This document shows, in pieces, positions 32,248 to 45,911 of a stretch of 64,000 nt of DNA. The position numbers and the translations under genes are program-made. This DNA comes from Cylindrodendrum hubeiense. Lineage: Eukaryota > Ascomycota > Sordariomycetes > Hypocreales > Nectriaceae. The DNA lies in NCBI GenBank assembly GCA_014621425.1, contig JAANBB010000015.1, positions 186,001 to 250,000 of the forward strand, read 5' to 3'. Position 1 is the stretch's first letter, and the number at the start of each line of letters is the position of its first letter. Under the pieces are notes generated by a model. That model searched no databases and was not told the DNA's origin. It saw only the letters and a list, made by a program, of their open reading frames with translations.

Positions 32248-32548
32248 TCGGCGGCTATGAAAATGGGCTTGAAAGTACACATGTATTCTCAATCTTCAAG
32301 ATATATGATGTATTTCTGCGCAAGTGATGTCTCAGGAGTTAATGTTGCAGGAGCCCCATTAGGGAAGGCCACATGAAAACTGAGCCAATAGCTAACGATT
32401 TGACCTTCTGAATACCATCATCTCAGCCCTAAGCCCTGGCCTCGAGTTCCCTGACCAATTTATGTCCACAGTAAATCCTGATTCAATAATTTGTTGGGGT
32501 GAAACATAATCAAGCATTGATTTCTTGAGCTACAAGCTTCGGAGATCA
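32248..32548. other. intergenic, converging 3' ends
   Basis: Short 3' flank between the F-box and LysM genes; nothing else recognised. Confidence 0.6.
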
Positions 32549-34201
32549 TTAATTGAGCGTTTCTTGTGCCTTGTAGCCAGTATAGCTACTGATCTTCCCC
32601 ACAGGACGGACACAATAGGCCATTCCTAATAATTTGGATTAGACATATCATCTTTGTGGTTGTAGTACACCTGGCGAAAGCTTACCGGCCACAAGATTAG
32701 AACAACGTTCATCAAGAGAGGGATTGAGAAAATAAAGGTCTTCGAGGATGATGCCGTATGAAACTGCGACACGGGCACAGACTGGGTTGGTCGGCGTGGT
32801 TAGTAGATTGAAAAATAATTGAAAAGGATTGAGCATACCTTGGCCTTTCGGGACCGTGTACCACCTGCTGCACCTCCTGTTCGATTCCGCATGGGCGTTC
32901 TTAGGAACTGGCACGGCAGTAGAAACTGGGTTGAGTGGACCGATGATGCCCTCTGTGTTTTTGGGCTCTTTATATTCGTTAGATGGGCTTACGCAGACAA
33001 CCTTGCCGACTTGATGATGCCAGTTTATACATCGAGGGTCAACAGCAGGGTTCCAAGCCAGTAACTTGTTTAATCGAAGATGGTGCTTAGCAGCAACTCT
33101 CTTGCAGGTTTCTGCCTTCTTCACAAGGTATGTCCTGCAGTTTCCCTCGACACAAAGCTTATCTCGTCCGGCCGGGGGCCAGCCCTTGCAACCCGTCATG
33201 TCATTGATGTCGGCGAGATGAGAAGTGCTGATGTTATTGGCCTGTGCAAAATCGTTGCATGACTGGCCTTTGAGAATCGGCATCATCTCGCCTTTGCACT
33301 TTCTTTCTGTCCACTTCGGAATGAGATCACTGATTTACCGAGTTAATAGCGTATTGCGAAATTTTGGGGCCTGTTTGCACTTGCCTTTCGTACTCGAGGA
33401 AAGTCCCCGTCGGGGTATCAAGCGGAGCGGCTGTCGTTCCGCAGGCCGAGATGCTTGACCAGTATTGCTTCTCCAGGCCTTGGTTGTATGTCCTCTCATC
33501 CTCTAGGTTGATGCGTTGAGCCCCAAGTCTGCAAGTAGAGCAAGGGTCTAGGCTGACTTTCCTTCCTTCACTAGTTAAATGATAACAGAAAGTATTTGTA
33601 TTACTAATAGATCGCTTAATGAGTAGCTAATTCAGAGACTAAATGGGGAAGATCGGGCGCCATACTCATCTTTGAGGCACAGCTGTTTATAACTATTAAA
33701 GTAGTAATCTACCAGGCCAATGGGTCTCATAGATACAGCTTCAATATTATAAATATTGTTCTGAACGTTAGTACCAGGAATGTATGCTGTTGGCTTTATC
33801 AACGGGTCCTTGTAGACATCATCAGCACATGCAGTTTGAACTTTGGCCCTGAATTCGTTAACAGATGTCGCACACTCCTCGGTACAAAGATCATTGATTT
33901 CATCTTCCGTGAAGCCGCCCCAAATGTACAGGCGATCGGGGTCGGCGATGAGACCAGAACAATCGAGCGGTGCCGAAAGGGCATCGGCGCAAGATTCCGA
34001 GAGGCCAACCTCAGACAGACTCTCTTTGTCAAAAAAAGTTGTGTTTTTGACCACCGGTCTGGGTTTACACAACCCGGTGTTTGTTTTGTGAATGGCCCCT
34101 AGGTGATTGTTGGCGCAGATGAGGTCAACAAAAATGAGCTGGGACAAGAACAGAACGAGCCAGCTTGTCCAGCTGTAACAAGAGAGATTGAAGATACGCA
34201 T
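32549..34201 (-). CDS. secreted LysM-domain protein, five exons
   Basis: Exons 34201..33666, 33570..33385, 33329..32839, 32781..32686 and 32625..32549 join in phase to 461 residues. Residues 1-30 are a signal peptide or anchor (WLVLFLSQLIFVDLICA). The N-terminal half is the Cys-rich region found in many mould LysM proteins (CADALSAPLDCSG, YIWGGFTEDEINDLC, DPCSTCRLGAQ, QYWSSISACG). The second half carries LysM units: MMPILKGQSCNDFAQANNIS to KLCVEGNC, then TYLVKKAETCKRVAAKHHL to KVVCVS, then WYTVPKGQVCARVAVSYGI to AYCVRP. LysM binds chitin or related glycans at the cell surface. The second intron is best explained by a GC donor (GCAAGT after 33385); a GT donor nine bases upstream would also keep phase. 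Confidence 0.85.
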
Positions 34202-35699
34202 GGCAATTGAAGAGTGGACGGTGATTGAAGGCCCTGGAATTGAGTTGAGAATGGTGATTTGGCTCGAGGCCTGTGAGAAGGCGAGATGAATTCTTCCTTT
34301 AGTGTCATTTCACTCGTCGAGCTTGCATTGAGCTAGTCCTGGGATGTTGCAGGGGCTGGCGTGACGGAGTCTGGCACTGCCCTTGTTTTGACGATCAGGT
34401 GGATCCGATCCAACCAACAGATGTGGTGGTGCAACAATGTTTCTGTAGATTGAGCTTACGGAGGAAGGAAAAAAGAGCACGTTTAATGCCTCAGTTTTGC
34501 GAAATTTGGGTTTTGTATTTTCCTACTGAATTAGGAATGTAATATCTAGGCATATTGATAGAAGTAGACCATGGCCTGTTTGACACTTCATCTAGTCATC
34601 CAGGGAAGAATCACATCTGCCTTCATGCCTCTATGTGGAAGCTCGATACTTGATCAATATCCGCGTTTCCACAATAGAACATGGTAATCTAGTGATCTAT
34701 TGGTAATTGGTCGAAATTTGTGGATACCATTTTACGCTGCCAGTCCCGACTGTCTGTTCATAACATGGGCCGTGACAGGTCTGGTGTAGGTTTGGAAGGC
34801 TGAGGTTTCCTGGCTGCGGATACGGGAAGCAAATGATCGTTGCACGGGTGAAGAAATTTAAGGGGAGGAACTCGTTCCAGGGCTTCTTCTCTTATGTGTC
34901 CCGACTGTTGGTGGCGCTTCATTGCACAGCGTGGCGCTTCATTGCACAGCCTCGCCCCGCCCCATTTATTAGGGAATACGAGTGTTGGTGATGAAAGTGC
35001 TGATCCTTCCGTCATATGAAACGTCTCGGCCCTGCCCTCGCTCGCTCGTCTGACAATGGCTGAGATCTGTCGGTGGAACCTGCGGCCTGCACATAATCAC
35101 ATGTCTCGGTGTGGCTCAGCTGGGAAATACTGCGCATATGTTCAACATAAAACGTGTGACTGGTTAGTGGTTAAGTGAAGAAGGTTGCCAGTCTAACTCG
35201 CCGCACCCATATACTTCCCTATCGGCCCGAATGACTGAACAACGAGCCTGAACTAATGGCCCAAAGCACAGCGGATCCCCCTATTAAAGGTGAGCCGCTG
35301 CGGCTGCCTTAATTCTGGAAAGGCAAGGAACGCAAGAGCACATTATCTTCAAAACCCTGACTGACGTGGCAGCTCCGTGGGAGGAAGAAGAACATCGGAA
35401 ACCTTGGAAACAAGCCTGATAAAGCTCAACTCGTTTGGAGCGTCGCAGTGGTGGGTGACCAATTTTCATTCCTTCGCCCTGGTCGCTTGGATTAGAGCTG
35501 GTGTATCAGGGTGCGGCTTCGCCAAACGAGAAATCAGGAGGATGTTCTTCGCTCACTTCGCAGCTATCCATTGGACTTTATTGCGATCAATCCTGCCGAG
35601 ACCCCTAACAGTTGGGTAATTTTATTGGCTCCAAGAATAGTGAAGGCCAAGGATGTTCCACAAGGCGATTGCGAGTTAATCTTGGCCTGTGAGAAGCGG
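34202..35699. other. intergenic, no gene seen
   Basis: Upstream of the LysM gene. A short duplication gtggcgcttcattgcacagc occurs twice near 34912-34952. Otherwise no supported feature. Confidence 0.55.
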
Positions 35700-36400
35700 A
35701 AAGAATAGATACCTTGACGGGATTACCAATTTGGGCCACAATCACCAGCCTTCTGATATACTCATCACTCTGCAGGTGCTCTTTCTTGTTTAAGGGATAA
35801 ACAAGGTGAATGATACGGTTAGAGTACAGCTTGATGGAGGCTTTGACGCCTCGCCTTTGCACAAATTTCCTGTTCTCCATCAAAGATACAATATCGACGC
35901 TAAACAAGCTTACCTAGCGAGGGAATGCATCTGTCTCAAGGAAATGATTGTCCTTGGTGTCGATGCTTCCAATTTCGAGGAACCTACCAAACTAACCGAT
36001 ACATCCCCATGAGGCGTCAATAAGAGGTCATAGAGTGAGTTGAGGATCTCATCCACACCCTTGTCACCCGTCTTCCCCACGATAGCTGGCGCGAATGTGG
36101 CATCTCGGCCAGAGTAGATGTGGTCAGCCTTAATTACATGATACTCACTGAAGAAATCTCGCTTGGTTTAAGTACTACAAGTGGTGTATATTTCGGCGTC
36201 GAGGTGTTGAGCCAGGATGAGGGCAGCGTCACCAACTACGCCCGATCCTGCATGTATCAATAGGTTCTCGGCCTTCTCCAGATGAGCAAGATCAACATGT
36301 CAGTAGTACGCTGTAGCCAAGATATTAGCCATCTTGCGCGATTAATGAGAATGTACGGAGCAGCGCTTGAACATTCGTGCCTCAAGCTAAAGGCGCTGCA
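35700..36400 (-). pseudogene. relic of a polyketide-synthase-type enoylreductase (MDR) domain
   Basis: The minus strand, with interruptions, follows the MDR enoylreductase domain of highly reducing fungal polyketide synthases. Near 36332 it reads MANILATAYY, then HVDLAHLEKAENLLIHAGSG and VVGDAALILAQHLDAEIY (the NADPH-binding Rossmann loop). Next come EYHVIKADHIYSGRDATFA, DEILNSLYDLLLT, GRFLEIGSIDTKDNHFLE, then SLFSVDIVSLMENRK and IIHLVYPLNKKEHLQSDEYI toward the end. Stops fall after ATAYY, after CST, before FGRFLE and after DAFPR. I see no KS, AT, DH or KR remains around it, so only the ER part survives, or a free-standing enoylreductase decayed here. At least one stop is a CAA-to-TAA type change. 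Confidence 0.72.
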
Positions 36401-37966
36401 TCCTTTAGTTAAGTCTTGTTGATTGCCTGGGGTACAAGAGGGGCAATATCTTGTTCATGACGAATCCGCTACATTGCTATTGCTCTAGGGGCGGTAGTCA
36501 CTGTTGGCTGAGAGCTAGTGGTAGCGGACGTGCTGTAACTAATGAGAGTTCAGTGCTCGTCGCATGGAGCAAGTGCTTGATCTACTCATCATTAAAAACA
36601 TTTCTTGCCTTGCCATTCCTTTTTTTGGGTTAAATCCTTTGAAGTGCTTCTCCGTGAGTGATAATGGAAATCCAGGATTGATGTTCAAAATAATTGTGAC
36701 AAGCGCAGGCCATCTTCATTTCCACTGGAAAGGCCTAGTACCGCGCTTTTGTAATAGAATGCGATAGCGCCGTACTTGGTAGGCAGGCAAGCCTTCTAAT
36801 CAGGGCTACCCACAGTGCACAGCAGCGCTCTACGCAGTATTGAGACCAATTATAATTGAGCAGCCCGGGCTGTGAAATCCTTTCCATGAAACCTGACCTG
36901 ACTCAATACCAATGTGAACTAATCGAGCCATTGTGCATTACTTAGATCATATCATTACAAATACAGAAAGGATTTTCATGATAGCGCACCGCCACTGCCA
37001 TCCTAGTGGCCAACTGCCCTCCGCATTATCTCACACATGTTTAGAAGCTTGTTTTGTGGTATTCGTGTTTGCGATTAATCTTAGCGTTGGTTGACCCATG
37101 TTCATGAATGACTCGTCCTCCTCATGATGCCATTTATATGTAGGTCCCCCTGACCCTTGCCATGTGCCGAGGCTCTCCAGTCCGTATTGTGCCCCACACA
37201 GCCCTGGCTGCTAGTCATTGACGCAGAGAAACTCGTGTCAATGTCAGTGGCGGCAGGGTGATTGTGATCTATTGGATGTGGATCTCCTTAGCATCATGAA
37301 TTGATGGGACTTCTGCTCCCACCTGCTTTAGGTTGGCGCTGATGTACCTCGTAAGTCATTGTCGAACTGGTTGGACGCCCTCAGAGCGAAGGCGTCGGAG
37401 CCTTACCACATGGACGTAGTCAAGGGATATGGGCGATACCGGTACTTCTCCATTCCGAACTGTCTCGCGCAAGGTTCTCCGGCACTTGGCTAGACCGGGG
37501 TGGTGGATATGCTCCCTTGTTATGAGAACCCGATTGGCTAACCCGCAGCCGAGTATGTCATTAGCGGACAAACTTGCCTAAATGGAACGAATGAGTAGAC
37601 ATTTCGATGAAACCGGGGAACTCGGCATTTTCCAGGTGGCTGCGCTTGCGGGGGATGCGGGTTAGCCTTTTCAGCTCTGTCCAGGTTGGCCACACCCATG
37701 CCGAGTGTGGAATAGAACGCCCGCATGTTAGTTCCCCTCATTTGACTTACGCGTAAAGTTGGTTAAGCGAAGGGTCTAGATCCCCTGGCCGGAAAAGCCG
37801 ATGAAGGCTGTGACCAACCAAGTATACACTACCGCAGCCACGCTCCATTACCCCTGGATGAGTGCTGGGAATATAATAGGAGCAAAAGCCGTTGCTTGCT
37901 TCTTCCCGTTACGGTATTCATGCCCCTGCTTTGTGCTCCTGCTCTGCAGCTGTCCATTAATCGACA
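36401..37966. other. intergenic, possibly more polyketide-synthase debris
   Basis: About 1.6 kb with no readable domain. The part next to the enoylreductase relic may be its eroded upstream continuation. The promoter of the next membrane-protein gene lies at the right end. Confidence 0.4.
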
Positions 37967-39116
37967 ATGGCGTCAGACGCGTCAGCCGTGTTCTTCGAAC
38001 TGAGCTGGTCCATCCTCAGTACCATCTGTATGGCCAACGTGCTGTTCGGGTTTCTCGTCTGCAGCATCACTAGCTTCACGCCGCTTGCTGCGGTCCCCAT
38101 GATCTCCTCTGCAGCTGGAGCCATCGCTGACGGTCTTTGTTTCTATTCTAATTATGGAACGCGCCCTGATATGAATAGAGCCGTCTCGTCGGTTTTTGCA
38201 GACATATTTTGGGTGGTACGACTACTTTTGAATTGAACCTTCTGGTTGGTTCTCTGCTAATGCTTCACACTTTTATCAGATTCAAGAAACTGGTTTGCTA
38301 TTCTATAGCTATATCATCTTAAAACGAGTGCTTCGAGGAGCTCGCTGGCGGATATTTGCGTCCATATTCTGGGCAGGTATAACCGGAATCGTCGTTACGC
38401 GTATCGTCATCTCTGTGTACAGGGTGCGATCCATCCTCGGCCATGATGAATCGCTGCAGCATATCATCAACTACCTCCATATTGCCTACTTTGGGCTAAT
38501 GGCTGTTCTGGAATGCACTGGTGCTTACTTCCTTATCATTGTATTCACCTCTGCCAGGGCCTCGTCGGTGCAGATCTCCCTCAACGTTGGTTTCTTTCGA
38601 TATTTGAGTCGAAGCACAGAGGGAAGGGTTGCTATCCTAGCTATACAGGGTGTCTTTCGAGCTATTACCCACTCCTTGAAAACTCCTGGGCAGAGTGCAG
38701 AGAACTTGGCTAGTCAGCTGGATCGATTTGCATATGCACTCTTCTGCCTTTTCCCGGTTGTGTTATAGTAAGTTGCACTGTAATTCTCTGGTACCCGCAT
38801 AACTGACGACAGTTTTACCAGCATCGATCTGCTTGCCTCCAAGCTCATTTTCACCGATCAGAAATATCCGTCCTCCCAAAGCCGGCCTGGGTTGGGAAGC
38901 CAGCCAAGACAATTTACGTCAACACAAAAGGACGAGTTTGCTGGAGGGAGGGGCGAGCACGTCGTCGAGTTTCATGGAGGCGTCAGCAAAACGCATAGAA
39001 GTGACTCGCAAGAGAACATTTTTAAACACGGGTCCCAAGAACCTTCTATCGATCTTGAGGAGTTAGATGTAAAGGGGAACGGGATTAAGAAGACAGTTGA
39101 ATTCAGAGTAGTGTAA
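37967..39116 (+). CDS. uncharacterised fungal multi-pass membrane protein
   Basis: Exons 37967..38215, 38280..38767 and 38822..39116 with introns of 64 and 54 nt (GTACGA and GTAAGT donors) join in phase to 343 residues. About six to seven helices are visible: ILSTICMANVLFGFLVCSI, a Pro/Ala-rich helix near residue 40, IQETGLLFYSYIILKRVL, FASIFWAGITGIVVTRIVI, IAYFGLMAVLECTGAYFLII and ALFCLFPVVLYIDLLASKL. The order of helices and the hydrophilic C-terminal tail of about 80 residues (Gly/Ser/His/Glu-rich) are like the orphan seven-helix proteins of moulds at 15.9 and 39.6 kb, but they are not close copies. Function unknown. Confidence 0.75.
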
Positions 39117-39568
39117 CTACTTTTAAAAACGACTTGATAATAAATCAGGTGCAGGGGACTAGAGCACCAGTTAAATAATACTATAATAAGACTATACTAT
39201 CTACCATCATATGATTTTTATCTATTCCAATTACTGTTCTACATTCGGATAATCACATTAAATGTAGAGATAGAGACCTAGCCTTACGTATTCTTACATT
39301 CTTGAAGAGAATCTCAGTCGAGATTGAATCTATATCATAATGAAAGTTGAGATAATCTCAGTTCCAGCTCGGTAGCCTTTTTCATATACCAGTTAATTAA
39401 ATGACAATTTTGCATCTGTGCTGGAATGTGGCCATTCTTGTGCAATGGCCGACGATATCCGTCATCATATTTGACAGCTAATCATCAACAAAACGATCAT
39501 CCCGTGTAGACAGCATACCATTAGGGTGAAAAACATAATCAACTGAGGAATGCGTCCTTTAGTTCAGC
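39117..39568. other. AT-rich intergenic, converging 3' ends
   Basis: AT-rich spacer between two converging membrane-protein genes. No other feature. Confidence 0.6.
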
Positions 39569-40537
39569 CTACTCCCTTTCAGAGGCCGTCACCAAGACCA
39601 TCTCGACTGTTTCCGCTGTGTCGCAATCATTGTCATCGTTTAGCGAAATCGCTTGGTAGCCACCGAGAGAACAATATGCAAATATTCCCCATGAGACGCC
39701 CGAAGCTGTCAAGTATGTCATGGCGACCTGAAACAAGAGTGAGTGTAAGATACAGCAGTAGGAGACAATGATTGCTCACCCAGATATCTGGACCCCATTC
39801 CTTCCCAAAGATTATAGGCGAGCATACAACGACTGTCAGACCGATGAAATAAAACAAGGTCGAATAACCGATAAACATCATGGGGCACTGCCAAGTAAAT
39901 ATCAATCTCCAACTTAGCTGCCACTCGGAGATTTGATCAGGTCCCGTAACCTCTGAGTCCACAGGTCGTCGCCGCCGTGCTGATCCCCGTATGAGCAGTT
40001 GGCTGAGCTGGCGGTCTATTTGCTTCGTGGAAGTCGAGTGTGGATCTTCTGGCAACTCTCCGATGAGGGCTAACAGCGACATCTGCTGGGCGGCAATCAG
40101 GATACCGCATACGGACGTCATGAGTGATGCGTACCAGAAACCGGAGGCTATCCAGTACGCATCCTCGACATTGGACCAGGAGAATGATGCGGTAACAATA
40201 GCCGTGACAGTGATCCCCTATGGGAAGTAAGTATCATATTCTGTGTGTGAGCAGTGCACCCATGAGCGGTTGATGTACTGACCGCAATTGAAACGAAGCC
40301 CAATTCGTCCTTCTTTCGGACACGCCAACCTAGTAATAAGGAATGAAGTTTATCTCGCTCATTTGTGTGTTGTCTTATACCTCGCGCTGCGAACTCTTCA
40401 ATCTTGAGGGCAGGTCGGAGCGTGTTGAAAACGAAAAACCGATGGTATGGTAGGGTGATCAGCAACACTAATCCTCCGAAAATGTAGTCTGTAGGCGGTA
40501 CCAAAGCATTCGGTTGGGAGCGGAAGAAGCTTGACAT
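39569..40537 (-). CDS. small multi-pass membrane protein
   Basis: Exons 40537..40283, 40217..39780 and 39727..39569 with introns of 65 and 52 nt are all phase 0 and give 283 residues. The ATG at 40537 begins MSSFFRSQPNALVPPTDYIF. Helices include IFGGLVLLITLPYHRFFVF, GITVTAIVTASFSW, ASGFWYASLMTSVCGILIAA, MMFIGYSTLFYFIGLTVVVC and TASGVSWGIFAYCSLGG. A charged loop (STKQIDRQLSQLL, ARRRRPVD) lies between helices three and four. No motif reveals a substrate or ligand; similar short proteins are widespread and unnamed in filamentous ascomycetes. Confidence 0.75.
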
Positions 40538-42573
40538 TTTCTCAAATACTTGTACAGTAGAATCTGGAGGTTTGAAAATGGAGAACGAGTGTTGCCATGA
40601 GTGGAAGAAAATTGAGGAGAACTCAAACTCGGCCGTGATGCTCAGATAAAAGAATTTCGAGACTCATCATTGTTCCCGTCACACATTTATGTCACATGAA
40701 GCATGGTTGAGCAGCGCCACAAACAAATTCATCAGCTGAATCTCTCAAAGGGGTTTGGGCCAACTTAGTTGCTTTTGACGTATCATTCGTCTGACGCGTC
40801 CTGGCTGGAGATGATTGGCTAACATTACCACCAACCGTTATTGAACACGACCGTCATGAAGAGCCGACAGTAGAATCATTGAACTGTGCCTAAAATGTCC
40901 AGAGGCTGATTGGATTACTTGATTTGTCAAGTAAGTTACTTGAACTGTCACCTCCAGCTGGCAATCATCGAAGTCCCAGCACGGTCTTGCGCACCCCGCA
41001 TATTCCCCTCCTATTTAGGCCTACCTCCTCAAGCATTATTCCCACTGTCATCTAGGAGCAAATACTGGAAAACGTGGTACTCTGAGCAGCTGTACGATCC
41101 GGACCGCACTGTTCCGCGAATAACAATCTAGTCACAGTGTTCTCATTATTTATTAAAAACCATACTATTTTTTAAGCTGGAAGGCAGGAGGGAATACAGG
41201 TTGCCTGTGCCATAGTAAAATAAGCGTCCTGGGGAACTGTGGGGTCACAGTACCGATATAAGAAGGAATTTGTCAAGGATATATTGCACACATTCAACAG
41301 CTTCCACTAGTGTTATGCGAAAAGCACCGAGCTATACAAACAATACAGTATTATTGAGGCGAGGGCGTTACACATCAAAATGGAAACAGGTGCAGGAATA
41401 GGTTCTGTTTCTCGCGTCGAATGATTGCATTTTTTAACGTGCCAACTATTTCGAAGACTGCCGGTGGGTTGTGCCCTAAACCATGAGATTCAAACCGCAC
41501 TCCACCCGCTCCTTTACTGGCAATTCGGTCTCCGGGATTTAATTTGCGTCTAGAAGTTAACTAGCTGTGATCCTTTCTCTCACTGCCTCGAAGTCAGCTT
41601 CGACGAACCACCACTTAGTCATCAATTGTGTTTCTGACCGCCACGACTCTCCATCTAACACAAATCATCTTCGTCAAGCACGAGAATCTCCTTGCATGGA
41701 AGTATAGCAATGCTTTATTTTATTTATTGTAAAGGGTAACTGGATGTGAGGTCGAAGCTTTGTGCATATAATATCGTTCACCTGTCCGAGACTGGCTGCT
41801 AGAATCTTGATTGGTTTGTGGATGCCGTTCGCATCGAATGCTCTTATTTGTACCATTCTTCCAATATAGGCCTATGTTGAAATAGGATGAACGTACAATA
41901 CGTCTTTGACACAATGGATGAAAGATATTTTTGCGTCAATTTTATTTGGCGTTCACACTGTTGTCTCTCACACCATGCGATTTGTCGGAAACAAGCGGTC
42001 AAGTCCCACAAGTTAGACATCTGTCAAGGAATTGCATGACAGAATCCATAGTGAGGCTATTTAAAAAATTTCTTATCCCATTAGGTTTAATAATGTAGGG
42101 TTTTCAGCATGACTTCTACATGTTTGGACTCAGGAAACTCAGTATTTTTCCCTTGTCGAAAGCGTCTGAGTACACCGCTTTTAGCCGAAAGTAGGCTGGC
42201 GGTTCTCAAGAAACGCCGCCTGTGCCCACTCCACTAATAGCTTCTCCATTTATTAGAATGCCGCAGGGGTTTAGCCCCCGATAGCGGAGCAATAGTGGGA
42301 AAATTTTGAAAATCACAGTCACAGCTTGTTGACGGAACGAACGCCTTGCAGTGTGCTTCGGTCCCCAATCTACTTTCTGCATTGTACTAGAGTGTCAGTA
42401 TTCTCCGAGACTACCCAGCCTCAATCTTGCTATCTAACGACGAGATTGAGCAGCCTTAGATCAGGACTGTCAGTTGATAGCCCAACACACATCGTCGATC
42501 CTACTCCAACGCTTGTTCCGCCCCCTCTTCCTGCTACTGGTTTTGCATCCCATCTCACTAGCAACTTCTCAAG
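40538..42573. other. long divergent intergenic region
   Basis: About 2 kb between a minus-strand membrane protein and a plus-strand aminotransferase. No credible exon or RNA gene. The last 200 bases are a pyrimidine-rich leader without strong coding content. Confidence 0.55.
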
Positions 42574-43945
<1,372 letters not shown>

Positions 43946-45911
43946 TGCCATACGAGGTTAACTGTACGGATTGGTGTGGAATGGTGACTGCGTTGTCAAG
44001 TTATAGCCTCACCTTACTTATGCCGAATGGAGTCCATCAAACAACCTTGTGGTGATGGTTCTGGTCAGCACACATGCAGTTTTAACGCTGCTGGCGGGCG
44101 AATGTCACTACCTTAGGTGGAAGGTCTGCTTAACCTTGTAGGGGTCATGCCTTTGCCCTTCAAGATATTCAACTACCCAGTTTGTATTACCTTAATGTAC
44201 TTGCTCAAAGCAGAAGCTACTGCTGTTGTTGCCATTCTTGGTAGACTGTCCACCTTCAGTATCGTAGCCATCGTAGTTATCATCGCGATCACTATCACAG
44301 TTCTGATCAGTCATAACCAATTTTTAGTATGGCATTTATTTTCATTGTCCTCAGTATCGACCCTACTTGATGCTGCAGGTTTAACACTACTGTGGTCACT
44401 ACCCATCTGCTTTTTCGTGGGCTGTTCGGTTTCCTGTCTCCCTTGCAACCTTCCACCACACACCAGCTAAACTAAAAGTCATTTGATGTCGCGACAAGTC
44501 ACTTACTCGGCAGTCTTGAGAGACCGGATTAGCTTCTCTGAAGATCAGATTCACAGAAGCGGCGATAAAAGTGAACTCTGCCACATCGCCCCATACCATC
44601 CACTTGCAATGTTGACGAGAACATGGCGGCCTCATGATCTATCCTTTGCCGGGCATGAGACTTGCCGGGAATTCCGGATCCTTTTGGAATCAGGGTCGAC
44701 AATTGATCAAATGTTAAACGTTACATGCACGTCACAAGTCGTCGTGGATAAGTAGCAAAAGCTCGGTCCGGTGGTCGAGTGCACACGTCTATGATAACAA
44801 GAATAAGAGGGTTCGCTAATCTAATCATCGATAACATTAATGGAGAAGTAAACCCATGTGTAAGAATGGTTTCAGCACCCCCGGTTCAACCTGGATTGAG
44901 GGTGTTGGAACTCTGCCGAGTTTCAGTGGACGCTGGATCTGACACGATCACCATGCGCGTCAGTAGCTTCGTGTATTGCCTCGCGTGAGCTCCCGATACC
45001 GTTGCGTAGTTCGGAGAAATCAGATATTGGCTTATTTAAGGGAGATGAAGCATCTTTCGTCTATTTATTGGCGGCTTGTCATGTGTATCTCGATGCGTGT
45101 GCTTGGTAATGATGCCATTTTCAGCATCCCCGATGAGTCTCCCACAACGCACAACCCCTGAAGGAAGCTGAACATACCCTGCCCCCAGGACAAAATAATT
45201 CTCTTATCGCATGAAAGATGCGCAAGCATTTCCTGAATTGACTCGCTCTTAAAGCCTTTTCCCCTGTCGCTTTCGCACCACCTGCAACTTCCCCGGAGAT
45301 GCTCAATTCACCCCACGTACCACCCTGGTACCCCCACATTCTAATCTGATAACATCTGCTGTCCGGAGGAGATTGCCGATTGCCAACCCGTAATTACAGG
45401 GCTTCAATACGACTTTTCCAGGTTTTATGCACCGAGAGACTGTTCAAAAAGGATAAACAGATGCTGGGTTCGATATTTCCAGCTTCATCTTTTGTCTGCA
45501 GCAAATTCGCATAATTATTAAAATGACGCCTTCTATAATAGGAGGTCTGCCAGGTGTGCTGAAGAATGAGGGTCGTAGATAAGGAAATACGACCATGTGC
45601 TTTTTTCTTTTTCCTCGGAAGAAGCTGAGGTCAAGGATAATGTTCCCCCTTGGTGTCCCTCATATCTGTTTGGGATCCAATTCTGGTGCTTTGGGGCAAC
45701 CACAATCACGGCTGGAGTATTTTGCTTTGCGACAGGTCGCGTAGAGATAATCGGAAGATAAGACCGTGGCGTACGGGATATCTACAGCAATGGTCTCTGC
45801 CCCCCTTATATGGGACGGGTTCTTCCTTGTTAAACTTGAAGCGGACCCTTCGGTCCAGAGCTCTCAACCGAAAATCAATCATTATTAGAACCACGCCTGG
45901 GTTTGAGGAGA
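43946..45911. other. long intergenic region with a weak disordered open stretch
   Basis: Two kilobases without a supported gene. On the minus strand near 44120-44460 two neighbouring frames read as acidic, Asn/Asp/Ser-rich sequence (for example DRDDNYDGYDTEGGQSTKNG), which could be debris of a disordered protein, but frame and splice structure are unclear. The right end holds the promoter of the GPCR gene. Confidence 0.4.

Noticed and set aside
27329..36400. Intact secondary-metabolite cluster around the P450
   Set aside because: Only the P450 and a broken enoylreductase are present; no intact core synthase lies in the window.
44117..44470. Hydrophobic plus-strand reading frame resembling a membrane protein
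   Set aside because: It begins with GTG, has no family resemblance, and its hydrophobicity can be explained as the reverse of Asp/Asn-rich sequence on the other strand.
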